A stretch of 64,000 nucleotides of DNA from Deltaproteobacteria bacterium (GCA_016717595.1 JADKFE010000039.1:14051-78050); one strand, 5' to 3'. Positions 32,075 to 41,205 are shown, counted from the first letter of the stretch. Numbers and translations are program-made. The notes: generated from the sequence alone by a model not told the origin.

Positions 32075-32956
32075 ATGACCAGCGCGACCCGCGCCGCCCT
32101 GCTCCTCGCTGTGGTGGCTCAAGCCTGCACCTACGACGAACATCTTCCCCAAGTGGACATCAAGGGCACGGTCATCGTGCCCCGCGCCGCGGCGACCCGG
32201 GTGATCCTTGACGATCGCACCGGCGTTGAGGCCGAGGTGGTCGACGCCCGCTTCATCGGCCCGGTGTACCTCGGAGCCTACTCCGACATCCGGTTCGACT
32301 TAGAGAACTACCCCCACCCCGCCACCGGGCCGATCATCGGCGGTGAGCTGGGCAACACCTACCCCTACGGCGGTGGCACGGTCGGCGTCTTTGACTTCGC
32401 CTGCTACACCTCGACCTTGTGTAAGGTCGTGACCGGGCGGTACGCGGACTTCAGCTCGATGTTGGACTTCTTCTCCAACACCCTCGACCAGCCCATCGTC
32501 GATGAGCAAGGCGCCGAGGTGCAGTCCCCCGACTACTTCCGCACCTCGTGCTACGACCTCTTCGAGTACACCGAAGACGCTGAGCTGCTGTTCTTGGCGG
32601 GCGAAGACGGCCTCGACTTCAAAGAGAACGCCGATGGCGACTTTGAGGCCGAGTTCACCATGTGGCGCGTCAACTACCACCCCGGCATGAAGGTCTGGGG
32701 CTGGATGGACGCCCCCGACGGCAACTTCGACTTCACGACCTGCGACCCGTCGAACGGCCAGCAGTTCAACCAGTACTCGGCGAGCTTCACCACGGGCTCC
32801 TCCCACATCGATCTGCTCAACTTCCCGAGCAACTACATCGACATCGGTGACTTCGTCGTCTCGGAGCCCTTTGAGCTGACGTACGAGGACGCGGACGCCT
32901 TCCGCGCCGCCGCGCCGACGTTCACGCTCGTCTACGACTTTCCAGTGGAGAAGTGA
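32075..32956 (+). CDS. Lipoprotein in the receptor operon (1)
   Basis: A roughly 293-residue lipoprotein: TSATRAALLLAVVAQAC with lipobox VAQAC, Cys near residue 18. The mature part is beta-rich with few helices, contains Asp/Tyr/Phe-rich surface-type segments (GVFDFACYTSTLCKVVTGRYADFS, DYFRTSCYDLFEYTEDAE) and several Cys pairs. It has no known domain. It follows the receptor without a gap if the first ATG (32048, overlapping the receptor stop) is used; ATG 32075 better begins the lipoprotein signal. It could be a surface partner of the barrel. Confidence 0.72.
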   Translation: MTSATRAALLLAVVAQACTYDEHLPQVDIKGTVIVPRAAATRVILDDRTGVEAEVVDARFIGPVYLGAYSDIRFDLENYPHPATGPIIGGELGNTYPYGGGTVGVFDFACYTSTLCKVVTGRYADFSSMLDFFSNTLDQPIVDEQGAEVQSPDYFRTSCYDLFEYTEDAELLFLAGEDGLDFKENADGDFEAEFTMWRVNYHPGMKVWGWMDAPDGNFDFTTCDPSNGQQFNQYSASFTTGSSHIDLLNFPSNYIDIGDFVVSEPFELTYEDADAFRAAAPTFTLVYDFPVEK

Positions 32957-33771
32957 TGTCTCGACTTCTGCTCGCCGTGGGCTTCGTCTCAGCCTTCGTC
33001 GCTTGTGATCGTGACAACGAGCAGTACTTCCCCCAGCCCGTCGCCGAGTATCCCGGCGTCGTAGACCTCGGGGACTTTGTGCCGCTCACCATCTCAGACT
33101 GGGCTGACCCGAGCTTACGCGTCGAGAAGTCCATCTACGACGGCCTCGGCAAGAACGAGATCCCCGGCCAGTGGGGCGGCGCCACCTTCACCTTCCAGGG
33201 CACGGGCGGCACGGTCTGCGTGCTGGTCGACCCAGAGGCGGTGTTCTGGGTTCAGTCGGTCGATGCGCGCTCGCCCACCGACGGCTACCTCTGCGAAGAC
33301 GACAACTACGACGACGGCGACCTCGACCTTGAGGTGGGCCTCTCCGCCTACTACAACGGCACGCCCGGCGTCAGCATCGGCAACTTCGAGCAGGTCTACG
33401 AGGACAGCCTCGGCAACGAGGTCGTCTTTGAGGCGAACGAGTGCCAGATGAACGGTCAGCGTGGCCAGGCTGGCGCGCACGCCGGTCGGGCCACCCCTGA
33501 GTTCTGCGAGATCGACACCTCGCTGCACCCCGGCCGCGACTACACCGTGCTCTTGCGCCTGTGGTCGCTGCCCGCGGATGACTACGTCGTCCATTACGCG
33601 GCGACGGTCGTGGAGATCGAGGCCGGCGAGAGCTGCGCGGACGCGATCGCCGCGGTGTCCGCCGATCCCGAGTGCGCCTTGCCCAACGAAGGCACGGCCG
33701 ACGGCTTCGCCGCGGTTGAGGAGCTCTACTGCGCCGGTGAGCTGGACTCCCTCTGCACTGATGCCGAGTGA
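32956..33771 (+). CDS. Lipoprotein in the receptor operon (2)
   Basis: A roughly 271-residue lipoprotein, MSRLLLAVGFVSAFVACDRDN, Cys near residue 17. The mature portion has regions such as GATFTFQGTGGTVCVLVDPEAVFWVQSVD and LCEDDNYDDGDLDLEVGLSAYYNGTPGVSIGNFEQVYED that resemble a carbohydrate- or protein-binding beta-sandwich with metal loops. It overlaps the first lipoprotein gene by a base. It is probably secreted with it and may work at the same receptor. Confidence 0.72.
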   Translation: MSRLLLAVGFVSAFVACDRDNEQYFPQPVAEYPGVVDLGDFVPLTISDWADPSLRVEKSIYDGLGKNEIPGQWGGATFTFQGTGGTVCVLVDPEAVFWVQSVDARSPTDGYLCEDDNYDDGDLDLEVGLSAYYNGTPGVSIGNFEQVYEDSLGNEVVFEANECQMNGQRGQAGAHAGRATPEFCEIDTSLHPGRDYTVLLRLWSLPADDYVVHYAATVVEIEAGESCADAIAAVSADPECALPNEGTADGFAAVEELYCAGELDSLCTDAE

Positions 33772-33815
33772 GCTGAGCGAAGCGCGCCCCGTGCTCTTGA
33801 GGCCCTACGAGCCGC

Positions 33816-35315
33816 TCATTGGGCGGCGCGTAGGGTCTCGTTGTTGATGGGGCCGCCGCTGCGCAGCGTCCGCGACAACACCGCGCCTTTGGGGGTGCGG
33901 GTGAGGGTGCCCGCGGCGCTGGAGAGCGGCAGGGCCTCGGCCCCGGGCGAGACATAGAGCGTCTTGCCGCCGGTCTGCACCAAGGCGCCCCAGCCGGTGT
34001 CGCCGATGTTGAGGCCGTCGATCACCGTGGCGTCGGCGGCCAGCGGCACACCCTCTAAGGCGGCGAGCTCGCGGCCGCCGAGGCTCACCCAGCGCGCCTC
34101 AAGGCCGACCTCGGAGCGCAGCAGCACGAGCACGGCCATGCCGCCGGCCTCCTCGGCTGACCCGGCGCGGTAGCCAAAACGCGCGAGGGTCGGCGTGAGC
34201 TTGGGCGGCGGGGCCTCGCCTTCAGCGGGCTTGGCCGGGCGGTAGAGCGCCACGCCCGAGGCCGGGAGGTCGCCCTCAGCGCGGAGGGTGTAGAGGTCGA
34301 GCACGCCGTCCCGGGCCAAGATGAGGCGGAGGTCGCCGTTGCCGTCTACGGCGGTCTGCACCCAGCTCGGCTTCGCGGGCAGGCGCACGACGGCGCGGAA
34401 CACGGGCCCGCCACGATCCCGCACGGACGCCACGCGCAGCTCGCCGCCGGAGCCCGAGGGCGCGGGGATCCACAGCGGCACATGCAGCCCACCTTGGGTG
34501 TCTGTGGAGCCCCGGCCGATGATCTCCACCTTGGGGTAGGGCGTGCGGAAGCTCTGGGGGGTGCTGCTGCGTAAGGCGTTCGACTGAAGCTGCACGTACT
34601 GAACGGTGCGCTCGTCGGGCTGCCAGTAGATGAAGCGGTCGGAGCGCTCTTCAGGTCGGGCGGCGGTGAGCACCGGGCGCACCAAGGTGTCGACGTGCAG
34701 GAGGTGGTAGTCGCCCAGCGCGCGGGTGGGGGTGTTGGGGTCGGCGTGGTGCAGGTAAAGATCGAAGCCTTGGCTGGCCTTGTGAACCCACACGACCTGG
34801 TGGCCGCTGCGATCCAGGCCCAGGGGCTCGTCGTAGATGTTGCCCGCGACGGGGGCGGCGGGGGCGATCTTGAGCTTGTGGGCCGGGAGCACGATCTCCG
34901 CGCCCTCGTTCAACAGGCGCACGGTGAGGGTGTAGTCCCCGGCGGTGAGGCGCTGGCTGGAGGGGATCTCCAGAAGCACACGCTTCTGGCCCCGGGGCGG
35001 GATGCTCCACACGTCGCCGGGATCCACCGCGGGCGGCGTGGTGAACCAGGTCTGCTGTTTGCCGTTGGGGTAGGTGAGGTCAAAGCGGACGAGCCAGGGG
35101 CGACGGCTCAGGTCCGAGAAACGCGCGGCGTCGGCCCCGGCGTTGTTGACGGTGAAGCGGATGAGGATCGGCTCCCCTTGAATGTACTCGCCGCGCAGGT
35201 CAGCGCTCACCGAGACCGCCGCCGCCGGGGAGACCGCCGGGGGCGTCTCTTGGGCGAAGGCCAACGGAGCGGGGGCGAGCAGCAGCAGGGTCAGCACGAA
35301 GCGCAGGCGCGTCAT
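33816..35315 (-). CDS. Exported protein with Ig-like N-terminus and beta-propeller-like body
   Basis: A 499-residue secreted protein with a signal peptide TRLRFVLTLLLLAPAPLAFAQE (cut after FA). Residues about 30-120 look like an Ig/CARDB-like beta-sandwich (GEPILIRFTVNNAGADAARFSDLSRRPWLVRFDLTYPNGK). The remainder is a repetitive beta sequence (QTAVDGNGDLRLILARDGVLDLYTLRAEGD, WVSLGGRELAALEGVPLAADATVIDGLNIGD) that could be a propeller. No catalytic residues recognised. It is convergent with the receptor operon. GCTATAGT at 35350-35357 with CTCAAC 17 bases further up may be its promoter. Confidence 0.75.
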   Translation of the reverse strand: MTRLRFVLTLLLLAPAPLAFAQETPPAVSPAAAVSVSADLRGEYIQGEPILIRFTVNNAGADAARFSDLSRRPWLVRFDLTYPNGKQQTWFTTPPAVDPGDVWSIPPRGQKRVLLEIPSSQRLTAGDYTLTVRLLNEGAEIVLPAHKLKIAPAAPVAGNIYDEPLGLDRSGHQVVWVHKASQGFDLYLHHADPNTPTRALGDYHLLHVDTLVRPVLTAARPEERSDRFIYWQPDERTVQYVQLQSNALRSSTPQSFRTPYPKVEIIGRGSTDTQGGLHVPLWIPAPSGSGGELRVASVRDRGGPVFRAVVRLPAKPSWVQTAVDGNGDLRLILARDGVLDLYTLRAEGDLPASGVALYRPAKPAEGEAPPPKLTPTLARFGYRAGSAEEAGGMAVLVLLRSEVGLEARWVSLGGRELAALEGVPLAADATVIDGLNIGDTGWGALVQTGGKTLYVSPGAEALPLSSAAGTLTRTPKGAVLSRTLRSGGPINNETLRAAQ

Positions 35316-35349
35316 GGGGCCTCGGTCAATGGATTCGGGGAGACGGAGC

Positions 35350-35378
35350 ACTATAGCCGCTCAAACCGCGGTGTTGAG
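35350..35378 (-). promoter_or_regulatory. Candidate promoter of the secreted protein at 33816
   Basis: CTCAAC (35378-35373), 17 bases, then TATAGT (35355-35350) on the minus strand. The -10 is four of six to consensus plus GC before it (GGCTATAGT). The leader would be about 28 bases. Confidence 0.35.
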
Positions 35379-36635
35379 CGTGTGTGTGAGCCAGGCCCGC
35401 GCGTCTTCGCGGCTGTGAAGCTCACCGCGGGTCTGGGCCTCGCGGGCGGCGTCGAGGAGCGCGCCCATCTGCGGCCCGGGGGGCACGCCGAGACGGGCGA
35501 GGTCGCCGCCGTTGAGCAGGCGGGGCAAGGGCCGTCGAGCACGCCGAGGACGTCGGCGCGGCGCAGATCGGGGGCGGAGGGCGCCTCGGCAAACCGCGCG
35601 GCGCGCACACGGAGGAGGATCGGCAGGGGCAGAACGTCGGCGAGGCGGCGGAGGTCGGCGTCGGTGAGCGGCGCGGGCTTGGCCTCCCGCAGCGCGTCGA
35701 TGACCCGGGCGCGCAGGGGGTACTTGTTGTGGGTGTGCAGGCCGAGGCGATCCAGGGCGATGAGCAGCGGATCGCCCGTGAACGGTGAGAGCAGGGCCGC
35801 CCACATCACCGTGAGCCGCTCGGCCTCGGTGTGTAGGCCCTCACGCTCAAGGGCGGCGCGGTCAAGCGTCTCCAAGAGCCTCGGCGTCACGAGGCCGACC
35901 AAGCCCGGGAAACACCTGGGGCAGCAGATCAAGCTCGACGAGGAGCTTGAGGCCGTCGCTGGGCCGCGGGGCCTTGAGCAGGAGCTTCTCGATCTCCCAG
36001 ACGACCCGCTCGGCGGGCAGCTCCATGAGCGGCGCCACCCGGCACAGCGCGCGTAGGCTCTCGGTCATCGTGAACTCAAAACGCGCGGCGAACTGCACGG
36101 CGCGCAGCGCGCGCAGCGGATCCTCCAAGAAGGTCGTGGGGTCGACCTCCCGCAGGCGGCGCGCGGCGAGGTCAACGAGGCCGCCGTGGGGGTCGAGGGT
36201 CTCGCCGGTGAGGGGATCGTAGAGCATGGCGTTCACGGTGAGATCCCGGCGCCGGGCGGCCTCGACGATGCCCATGTGGGGATCGCCGGAGATGGCGATG
36301 CCCCGGTGGCCCGGCCCGACCTTGGAGTCGCGGCGGGGCAGGCTCACGTCGAGGGTGTGGGCGCCGACGGTGAGCTTGTACACGCCGAAGCTGCGCCCGA
36401 CGACGTTCACCCGGCCCATCCGGCGCAGGATCTCGGCGAGGCGATCTTCATCGAGGCTGTGGACCTCGACGTCGAGGTCTTTGCTCTGAATGCCCAAGGC
36501 CCGGTCACGCACCCAGCCGCCGACGAGCAGGGCGCGGCCCCCGGCCTTTCGCACGGCCAAGGCGAGGCGCACGACGTCGGGCAGGGCCTCGTCTACGCTG
36601 CGGATCGTGTCGTGGTCGTCCTGCTCGATGCTCAC
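35361..36635 (-). CDS. CCA-adding enzyme / poly(A) polymerase family nucleotidyltransferase, with two frameshifts
   Basis: The first frame (GTG 36635 on) has the catalytic nucleotidyltransferase motif LLVGGWVRDRALGIQSKDLDVEV (residues about 36-58), RRRDLTVNAMLYDPLTGETLDPHGGLVDL and the ERVVWEIEKLLL region. It continues to ...LLPQVFPGL, then must shift near 35905. In the next frame VGLVTPRLLETLDRAALEREGLHTEAERLTVMWAALLSPFTGDP... continues as an HD-type helical tail to ...DVLGVLDG. A second shift near 35525 returns to the first frame and ends PLPRLLNGGDLARLGVPPGPQMG. One extra and one missing base in C-runs explain both. The gene is 18 bases downstream of the TPR gene. Confidence 0.8.
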
Positions 36636-36653
36636 TGGGGGGTGTCCATGGGG

Positions 36654-37565
36654 CTACATCCAGGCCTTCATCGCCCGGGCGGTGGGGTGGTTGGGGCCGA
36701 GCTGGTCTAACGCCGCGCTCATCGCCCGGGACATACGCTCAAAACCCTCGGCGACGAGCCCGCAGTCCACCTCCAGGCGCCCGAGCTCAAACGCCGTCAC
36801 CAGGGTGTCGGGGTGATCCGCGCCTTGGGCCTGGGTGGAGACGATCAAGGCGTCGTCGAGGGCCTGCCGCGCGCCCTCAAAGTCGCCCAGGCGCCGCTGG
36901 CACTGGGCCTGGGCGTGGAGGTTCCCGGCGACGGCGGGGTGAAGCGCCCCGAAGGCCCGCTCGTGCATCGGCAAGGCGCGCTGGTGAAGGTCGAGGGCCT
37001 CTTCAGCGAGGCCCACGCGGCGTAAGGTGGCGCCGAGGCCGTCCAAGAGCGCGGCGACCTCGGGGTGATCTTCGCCCAAGACGGCGATGTGCCCGCGCAG
37101 GGCGGCGTCCCAGCGGGCGCGGGCGTCTTCGTAGCGCCCGGCGCGGTGCAGGCAGACGGCGAGGGTGGCCTCAGTCTGGGCGCGCTCGAAGGGGTCCTCT
37201 TGTTCGTCCAAGAGCAGCCGGGCGTGAACCATGCCCTCTTCAGCCTCGCCGAGCAGGCCGCAGAGCTCGGCGTAGAGCCGACGCGCCGGGTGCTCCGACG
37301 CCCCGCGGGTGAGCCCTCGGGCCTCGCTGTACTTCGCCGCGCCCAGAAGCGCCTCGGCGAGCACCAGCCGCGAGAGCGGGGTGTTCTTCTCCAACAGCGC
37401 GGCGCGGGCCATCTTGAGGGCCTCATCGGCGTGGCCGAGGCGCTGGGTGGCGCGGGCGGCCCAGGCGCGGGCCTCAGCGCTGGGGTGGGCGCGGGCCTCG
37501 TCGAGCACGGCGGCGTAGCGGCCCGCGATGAAGTGCCGCGTGAGGCGGGTGAGCGCGTCGTCCAT
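36654..37565 (-). CDS. TPR-repeat protein
   Basis: A 303-residue cytoplasmic protein built of helical repeats. Tetratricopeptide units are recognisable, e.g. AARATQRLGHADEALKMARAALLEKNTPLSRLVLAEALLGAAKYSEARGLTRGAS, LGATLRRVGLAEEALDLHQRALPMHERAFGALHPAVAGNLHAQAQCQRRLGDFEGARQALDDALIVSTQAQGADHP. The later units match the 42-residue kinesin-light-chain type. TPR proteins are scaffolds; no partner is obvious. It is upstream of the CCA-adding enzyme gene in the same direction. TAAGAG seven bases before the ATG may give a leaderless message. Confidence 0.82.
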   Translation of the reverse strand: MDDALTRLTRHFIAGRYAAVLDEARAHPSAEARAWAARATQRLGHADEALKMARAALLEKNTPLSRLVLAEALLGAAKYSEARGLTRGASEHPARRLYAELCGLLGEAEEGMVHARLLLDEQEDPFERAQTEATLAVCLHRAGRYEDARARWDAALRGHIAVLGEDHPEVAALLDGLGATLRRVGLAEEALDLHQRALPMHERAFGALHPAVAGNLHAQAQCQRRLGDFEGARQALDDALIVSTQAQGADHPDTLVTAFELGRLEVDCGLVAEGFERMSRAMSAALDQLGPNHPTARAMKAWM

Positions 37566-37673
37566 GCGGCCTCTCTTAGCCTGATGCGCCCCGCCTTGCG
37601 TGTGGTGGGCCCGGAGATAGGGGAGCAGGCGTCTTCCCGCGTCGCGCCTCCACGATCCTCAAGGTTCAACACC

Positions 37674-38729
37674 ATGATCTACAGCCAGCTCGGCCGCTCC
37701 GGCCTCAAGGTCTCTCGCCTCTCTTTAGGCTCTTGGGTCACCTACGGGGGCCAGGTCGACAAGAAGGAGGCAAAACGCTGCATTCACGCGGCGTTTGACG
37801 CGGGGATCAACTTCTTCGACAACGCCGAGGCCTACGGCGAAGGGGAGGCCGAGCGCGTCGTGGGCAAGATCCTGAGCCACCTCCCCCGGGAGCAGCTCGT
37901 CATCTCGTCCAAGGTGTTCTGGGGCGGCGAGGGCCCCAATGACGTCGGCCTGTCCCGCAAACACGTCGTTGAGGCGTGCAACGCCGCGCTCAAGCGCCTG
38001 CGCCTGGACTACCTCGACCTCTACCTCTGCCACCGCCCCGACCCCAACACCCCCGTCTTAGAGACGGCCCTGGCGATGGACAACCTCATCCGCCAAGGCA
38101 AGGTGATGTACTGGGGCACCTCGGAGTGGAGCGCCGATCAGCTCCGCGAGGCCTTCGCCATCTGCGACGCCCACCACCTCATCGCCCCCACCTGTGAGCA
38201 GCCGCAGTACAACCTCTTCCACCGCGAGCGGGTGGAGGTTGAGCTGGCCCCGCTCTACGCCGAGCGCGGCTTGGGCACCACCGTCTGGAGCCCCCTGGCT
38301 TCAGGTCTGCTCACCGGCAAATACAACGAGGGCATGCCCAAAGGCTCTCGCCTGAGCGCCGAGTCCATGGACTGGCTGCGGGATCTGGTGATCACCCCCG
38401 TGCGCATCGCCCAGGTGAAGCGCCTGCAGCGGGTGGCCGATGAGCTCGACTGCTCCTTGGCCCAGCTCAGCCTGGCCTGGGCCGCGCGCCCCGACTTCGT
38501 GAGCACGGTGATCACCGGGGCCAGCCGCGTGGAGCAGGTCATCCACAACCTGCTGGCCCTGGACGTGGTCCCCCAGCTCACCCCCGACGTGCTCGCCGCC
38601 ATCGACGCCGTGCTCGCTGACGACAGCCTCGACGGCCTGCCCGTGGCCGCCGATGAGGAGGTCAAAGGCGCCAACAAACGCAAGAAGGACAAGAAGGGCA
38701 AGAAGAAGGCCGCCGCCGCCGAGGAGTGA
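37674..38729 (+). CDS. Aldo/keto reductase, Kv-beta-like
   Basis: A 351-residue NADPH-dependent TIM-barrel oxidoreductase. The family pattern is complete: GRSGLKVSRLSLGSWVTYGG, DAGINFFDNAEAYGEGEAERVVGK with the catalytic Asp and Tyr, LVISSKVFWG with the catalytic Lys, YLDLYLCHRPDPNTP with His, and the cofactor loops GTTVWSPLASGLLTGKYN and VITGASRVEQV. The sequence is closest to the potassium-channel beta-subunit group, which lacks other channel parts here. The C-terminus is a Lys-rich tail (KKDKKGKKK) not part of the barrel. Confidence 0.92.
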   Translation: MIYSQLGRSGLKVSRLSLGSWVTYGGQVDKKEAKRCIHAAFDAGINFFDNAEAYGEGEAERVVGKILSHLPREQLVISSKVFWGGEGPNDVGLSRKHVVEACNAALKRLRLDYLDLYLCHRPDPNTPVLETALAMDNLIRQGKVMYWGTSEWSADQLREAFAICDAHHLIAPTCEQPQYNLFHRERVEVELAPLYAERGLGTTVWSPLASGLLTGKYNEGMPKGSRLSAESMDWLRDLVITPVRIAQVKRLQRVADELDCSLAQLSLAWAARPDFVSTVITGASRVEQVIHNLLALDVVPQLTPDVLAAIDAVLADDSLDGLPVAADEEVKGANKRKKDKKGKKKAAAAEE

Positions 38730-38733
38730 GGGC

Positions 38734-39351
38734 TCAGAGCCCCAGGTCTGCGCGGGTGTCGTCCTCGTCCAGATAGCCGTAGTACACCGCCACGATCACC
38801 ATGTCCGCGCCGACGACGTAGCTCGTCATGGGGGTCGTCGGCGCCCAGGCTTGGTCCAGCGCCCCGGTGGGGTCGGTGAGCACAACCGGCAGGGCGTAGG
38901 TGTCCGCCCACGCCGCCGCGTCGGCCGTGGTGGCGGGGGTGACGTTCAGGTTGTCGAGGAGCACGACGACGGGCACGACGCCGTCTTCGCTGAGGCCCCC
39001 AAGCCAGGCGGACGCCTTCTGGAGGTAGCCGTCATAGGCGTCGCCGAAGACGATCACCGTCGGCGAGGGGTAGAGCGCCCACAGCGAGAAGTCTTCGCCG
39101 AGCTGATCGAGGCTCTGAAGATCGCAGGCGACCTCGCCGACGCTGAGCCCGCAGTCCTCGGCGGTGAACACCTCGTCGCTGTCGCCGCCGCTGTCCCCGC
39201 TGTCATCAGCGCCGGAGTCGTCGGCGCCGCCGGTGTCGTCCTCGGGGGTAGGCCAGCCGCCGCCGGGGATGTAGTCTCCGCCGTCGCGCCAGCCGCCGTC
39301 ACGGACGCAGGCGGCGAGCAGGAGCGCCAGCGGCAAATATCTGCCCTTCAT
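38734..39351 (-). CDS. Lipoprotein with thioredoxin-like fold
   Basis: A 205-residue lipoprotein (KGRYLPLALLLAAC, Cys near residue 15) followed by a Gly/Ser/Asp-rich linker of about 45 residues. The mature domain, VACDLQSLDQLGEDFSLWALYPSPTVIVFGDAYDGYLQKAS...YALPVVLTDPTGALDQAWAPTTPMTSYVVGADMVIVAVYYG, follows the beta-alpha-beta order and 'P(T/S)..yvv' cis-Pro region of AhpC/TlpA-type proteins. There is no CxxC, so it is not a standard thiol reductase. Start chosen at ATG 39351 with GGAG seven bases before. Confidence 0.78.
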   Translation of the reverse strand: MKGRYLPLALLLAACVRDGGWRDGGDYIPGGGWPTPEDDTGGADDSGADDSGDSGGDSDEVFTAEDCGLSVGEVACDLQSLDQLGEDFSLWALYPSPTVIVFGDAYDGYLQKASAWLGGLSEDGVVPVVVLLDNLNVTPATTADAAAWADTYALPVVLTDPTGALDQAWAPTTPMTSYVVGADMVIVAVYYGYLDEDDTRADLGL

Positions 39352-39377
39352 AGGGAACTCCGAGTGGCCACCCCAGC

Positions 39378-39386
39378 ACGATAGCA
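39378..39386 (-). promoter_or_regulatory. Extended -10 upstream of the thioredoxin-fold lipoprotein
   Basis: TGCTATCGT on the minus strand, 26 bases before the ATG at 39351. It gives a leader of about 20 bases that carries the GGAG site. Confidence 0.35.
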
Positions 39387-39411
39387 CGCGCTGGGAGGGG
39401 CCTGACCGGGC

Positions 39412-41112
39412 TCAGAGGATGCCGTACTCGGGGCCGTCGCCGCCGTTCGGGGGCACCCACTTGATGATCTGGTAGGGGTCGCGGATGTCGCAGGTCTTGC
39501 AGTGGACGCAGTTGGAGAAGTCGATCCGCAGCTCTTTGCGTTTGCGCTCCTCGTTGAACACCATGTTGTAGACCTGGGCCGGGCAGAAGCGCTCGCAGGG
39601 GTTGCCGTACTCCGTGGCGCACTTCGTGGCGCAGATCTCGGTGTCGGAGACCTGGAGGTGGCAGGGCTGGTGCTCGTCGTGTTTGGTGCCCGAGAGGTAG
39701 ACGTCGGTGAGCTTGTCGACGAGGTAGGTGCCGTCGAAGGGCACGTCGTTGCGGGAGGGCATCTGGTTGTCGGCGTGAACCAACGAGAGGCGCTCCATGC
39801 CCTTGTGGTCGGGGTGGGTGGGCTCGATCTTGCCCGGGCCGAAGACCTTGGCCATGCCGTACTTCACCGCGCCGCCGACGAGGCCGTACTTCGTCATAAA
39901 GGCGTGGAAGTTCTGGGAGGTCTCCATCTCTTCGCGGATCCAGGAGGCGTCGACCTTCTGCTTGAACAGGGCGAGGGCTTGTTCGCTGTTGTCGCCGGAC
40001 TTGAGCGACTCAAAGGCCGTCTCCGCCGCCAACATGCCCGACTTCATCGCCAGGTGGATGCCCTTGATGCGCGCGGCGTTGAGGAACGAGGCCGTGTCGC
40101 CCACCAACATCGCGCCCGGGGCGTAGAGCTTGGGCATACAGCCCCAGCCGCCGACGGTGACGGCCTTGGCGCCGTACTTGATGACCTTGCCCTTGCCCAG
40201 GATCGCCCGGATGCTGGGGTGCATCTTGAGCTTCTGGAGCAGGTAGTGCACGTCTTGGGCGGGATCTTTGGCGTCGAGCACGGCGAGCAGGCCGATGCAC
40301 GCGCGGTCGCCGCCCATGGAGTAGATGAAGGCGCCGCCGAAGGTCTCGCCGAGGGGGTAACCGGCGGTGAGGGTTACGAAGCCGTCCTTGATGGTGCCGG
40401 GGGGGAACTCCAGCACCTCCTTGCAGCCCATCTCGTACGCCATCTCGTTGCGGCCCTCTTGCAGGCCGTACTTCTTCATGAGCTGGCGCGCGAGGTGGCC
40501 GCGGGGGCCCTCACCGATGATCGTGACCTTGGACTCTAAGAGCATGCCGGGCTCGAAGTTGTCCTTGGGCTCGCCATGCGCGTCGATGCCTTTGTCGCCG
40601 GTGCGCACGCCGCTGACCTTGCCGTCGGCGTCGTACAGAAGCTCAACCCCGGCGAAGCCCGGGAAGAGCATCACGCCCTTCTCTTCAGCGATGCCCGCCA
40701 TCCACTTCTGGAACTTGGCGATGGAGATGATGGGCTTGCCGTGATCCTTAAACTCGGGCGGCATGAGCGGGGCGGGGAAACCCTTGGTCTCGGTGAGCAG
40801 GAGCATGGACTCACGCTCGACGTACCGCTCAACGGGGAAGTCTTCGCGGGCGGCCCAGTCGGGGATGATCTCGGCGAGGGCGCGGGGGTCGAGGACCGCG
40901 CCGGAGATGGCGTGGGAGCCGATCTCGCTGCCTTTCTCGATGAGGGCGATCGTGGGCTCGTTGATGGCGGCGCCTTGAATCGTGCCGCTGGCGACGCCCT
41001 CGTTGTGTTTGGCGATGAGGTCCATCAGGTGGATGGCGCCCGCCAGACAGGCGGGGCCGCCGCCTACGAAGAGGACGTCTACGGGCATGCTCTCGCGCTC
41101 GATCTCCGACAT
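39412..41112 (-). CDS. Electron-transfer flavoprotein-ubiquinone oxidoreductase
   Basis: A 566-residue flavoprotein that passes electrons from acyl-CoA dehydrogenases, via ETF, to the quinone pool at the membrane. The FAD-binding N-terminus is VDVLFVGGGPACLAGAIHL; the family regions GAVLDPRALAEIIPDW, GEGPRGHLARQL, GYPLGETFGGAFIYSM and GCMPKLYAPGAMLVGDTASFLNAARIKGIHLAMKSG follow. A C-terminal 4Fe-4S domain is built from Cys residues in residues about 490-545 (CNERFCPA-type CERFCPAQVYN and NCVHCKTCDIRDP). Length and motifs fit ETF-QO. A FadR-type inverted repeat lies 73 bases upstream. Confidence 0.95.
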   Translation of the reverse strand: MSEIERESMPVDVLFVGGGPACLAGAIHLMDLIAKHNEGVASGTIQGAAINEPTIALIEKGSEIGSHAISGAVLDPRALAEIIPDWAAREDFPVERYVERESMLLLTETKGFPAPLMPPEFKDHGKPIISIAKFQKWMAGIAEEKGVMLFPGFAGVELLYDADGKVSGVRTGDKGIDAHGEPKDNFEPGMLLESKVTIIGEGPRGHLARQLMKKYGLQEGRNEMAYEMGCKEVLEFPPGTIKDGFVTLTAGYPLGETFGGAFIYSMGGDRACIGLLAVLDAKDPAQDVHYLLQKLKMHPSIRAILGKGKVIKYGAKAVTVGGWGCMPKLYAPGAMLVGDTASFLNAARIKGIHLAMKSGMLAAETAFESLKSGDNSEQALALFKQKVDASWIREEMETSQNFHAFMTKYGLVGGAVKYGMAKVFGPGKIEPTHPDHKGMERLSLVHADNQMPSRNDVPFDGTYLVDKLTDVYLSGTKHDEHQPCHLQVSDTEICATKCATEYGNPCERFCPAQVYNMVFNEERKRKELRIDFSNCVHCKTCDIRDPYQIIKWVPPNGGDGPEYGIL

Positions 41113-41185
41113 GGCGGCTCCCTTGGGGCAGAGGTCTTCTGGAAGAACAGGCTTAACACGAACCGCAGCCGCAGCGCAGGGTTGA

Positions 41186-41205
41186 CTGAATGACTCCTCA
41201 TTCAG
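41186..41205. promoter_or_regulatory. Perfect 8-base inverted repeat resembling a TetR-family FadR operator
   Basis: CTGAATGA-CTCC-TCATTCAG (8-base arms, 4-base spacer) lies in the 131-base gap between the divergent ETF-QO gene (start 41112) and lspA (start 41244). The core TGAATGA-N4-TCATTCA matches the operator published for B. subtilis FadR (TGAATGA-MTAN-TCATTCA), a TetR repressor of fatty-acid degradation genes including etf. ETF-QO accepts electrons from that pathway, so regulation of ETF-QO is likely. The repeat overlaps a TTGACT facing lspA. Confidence 0.55.
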
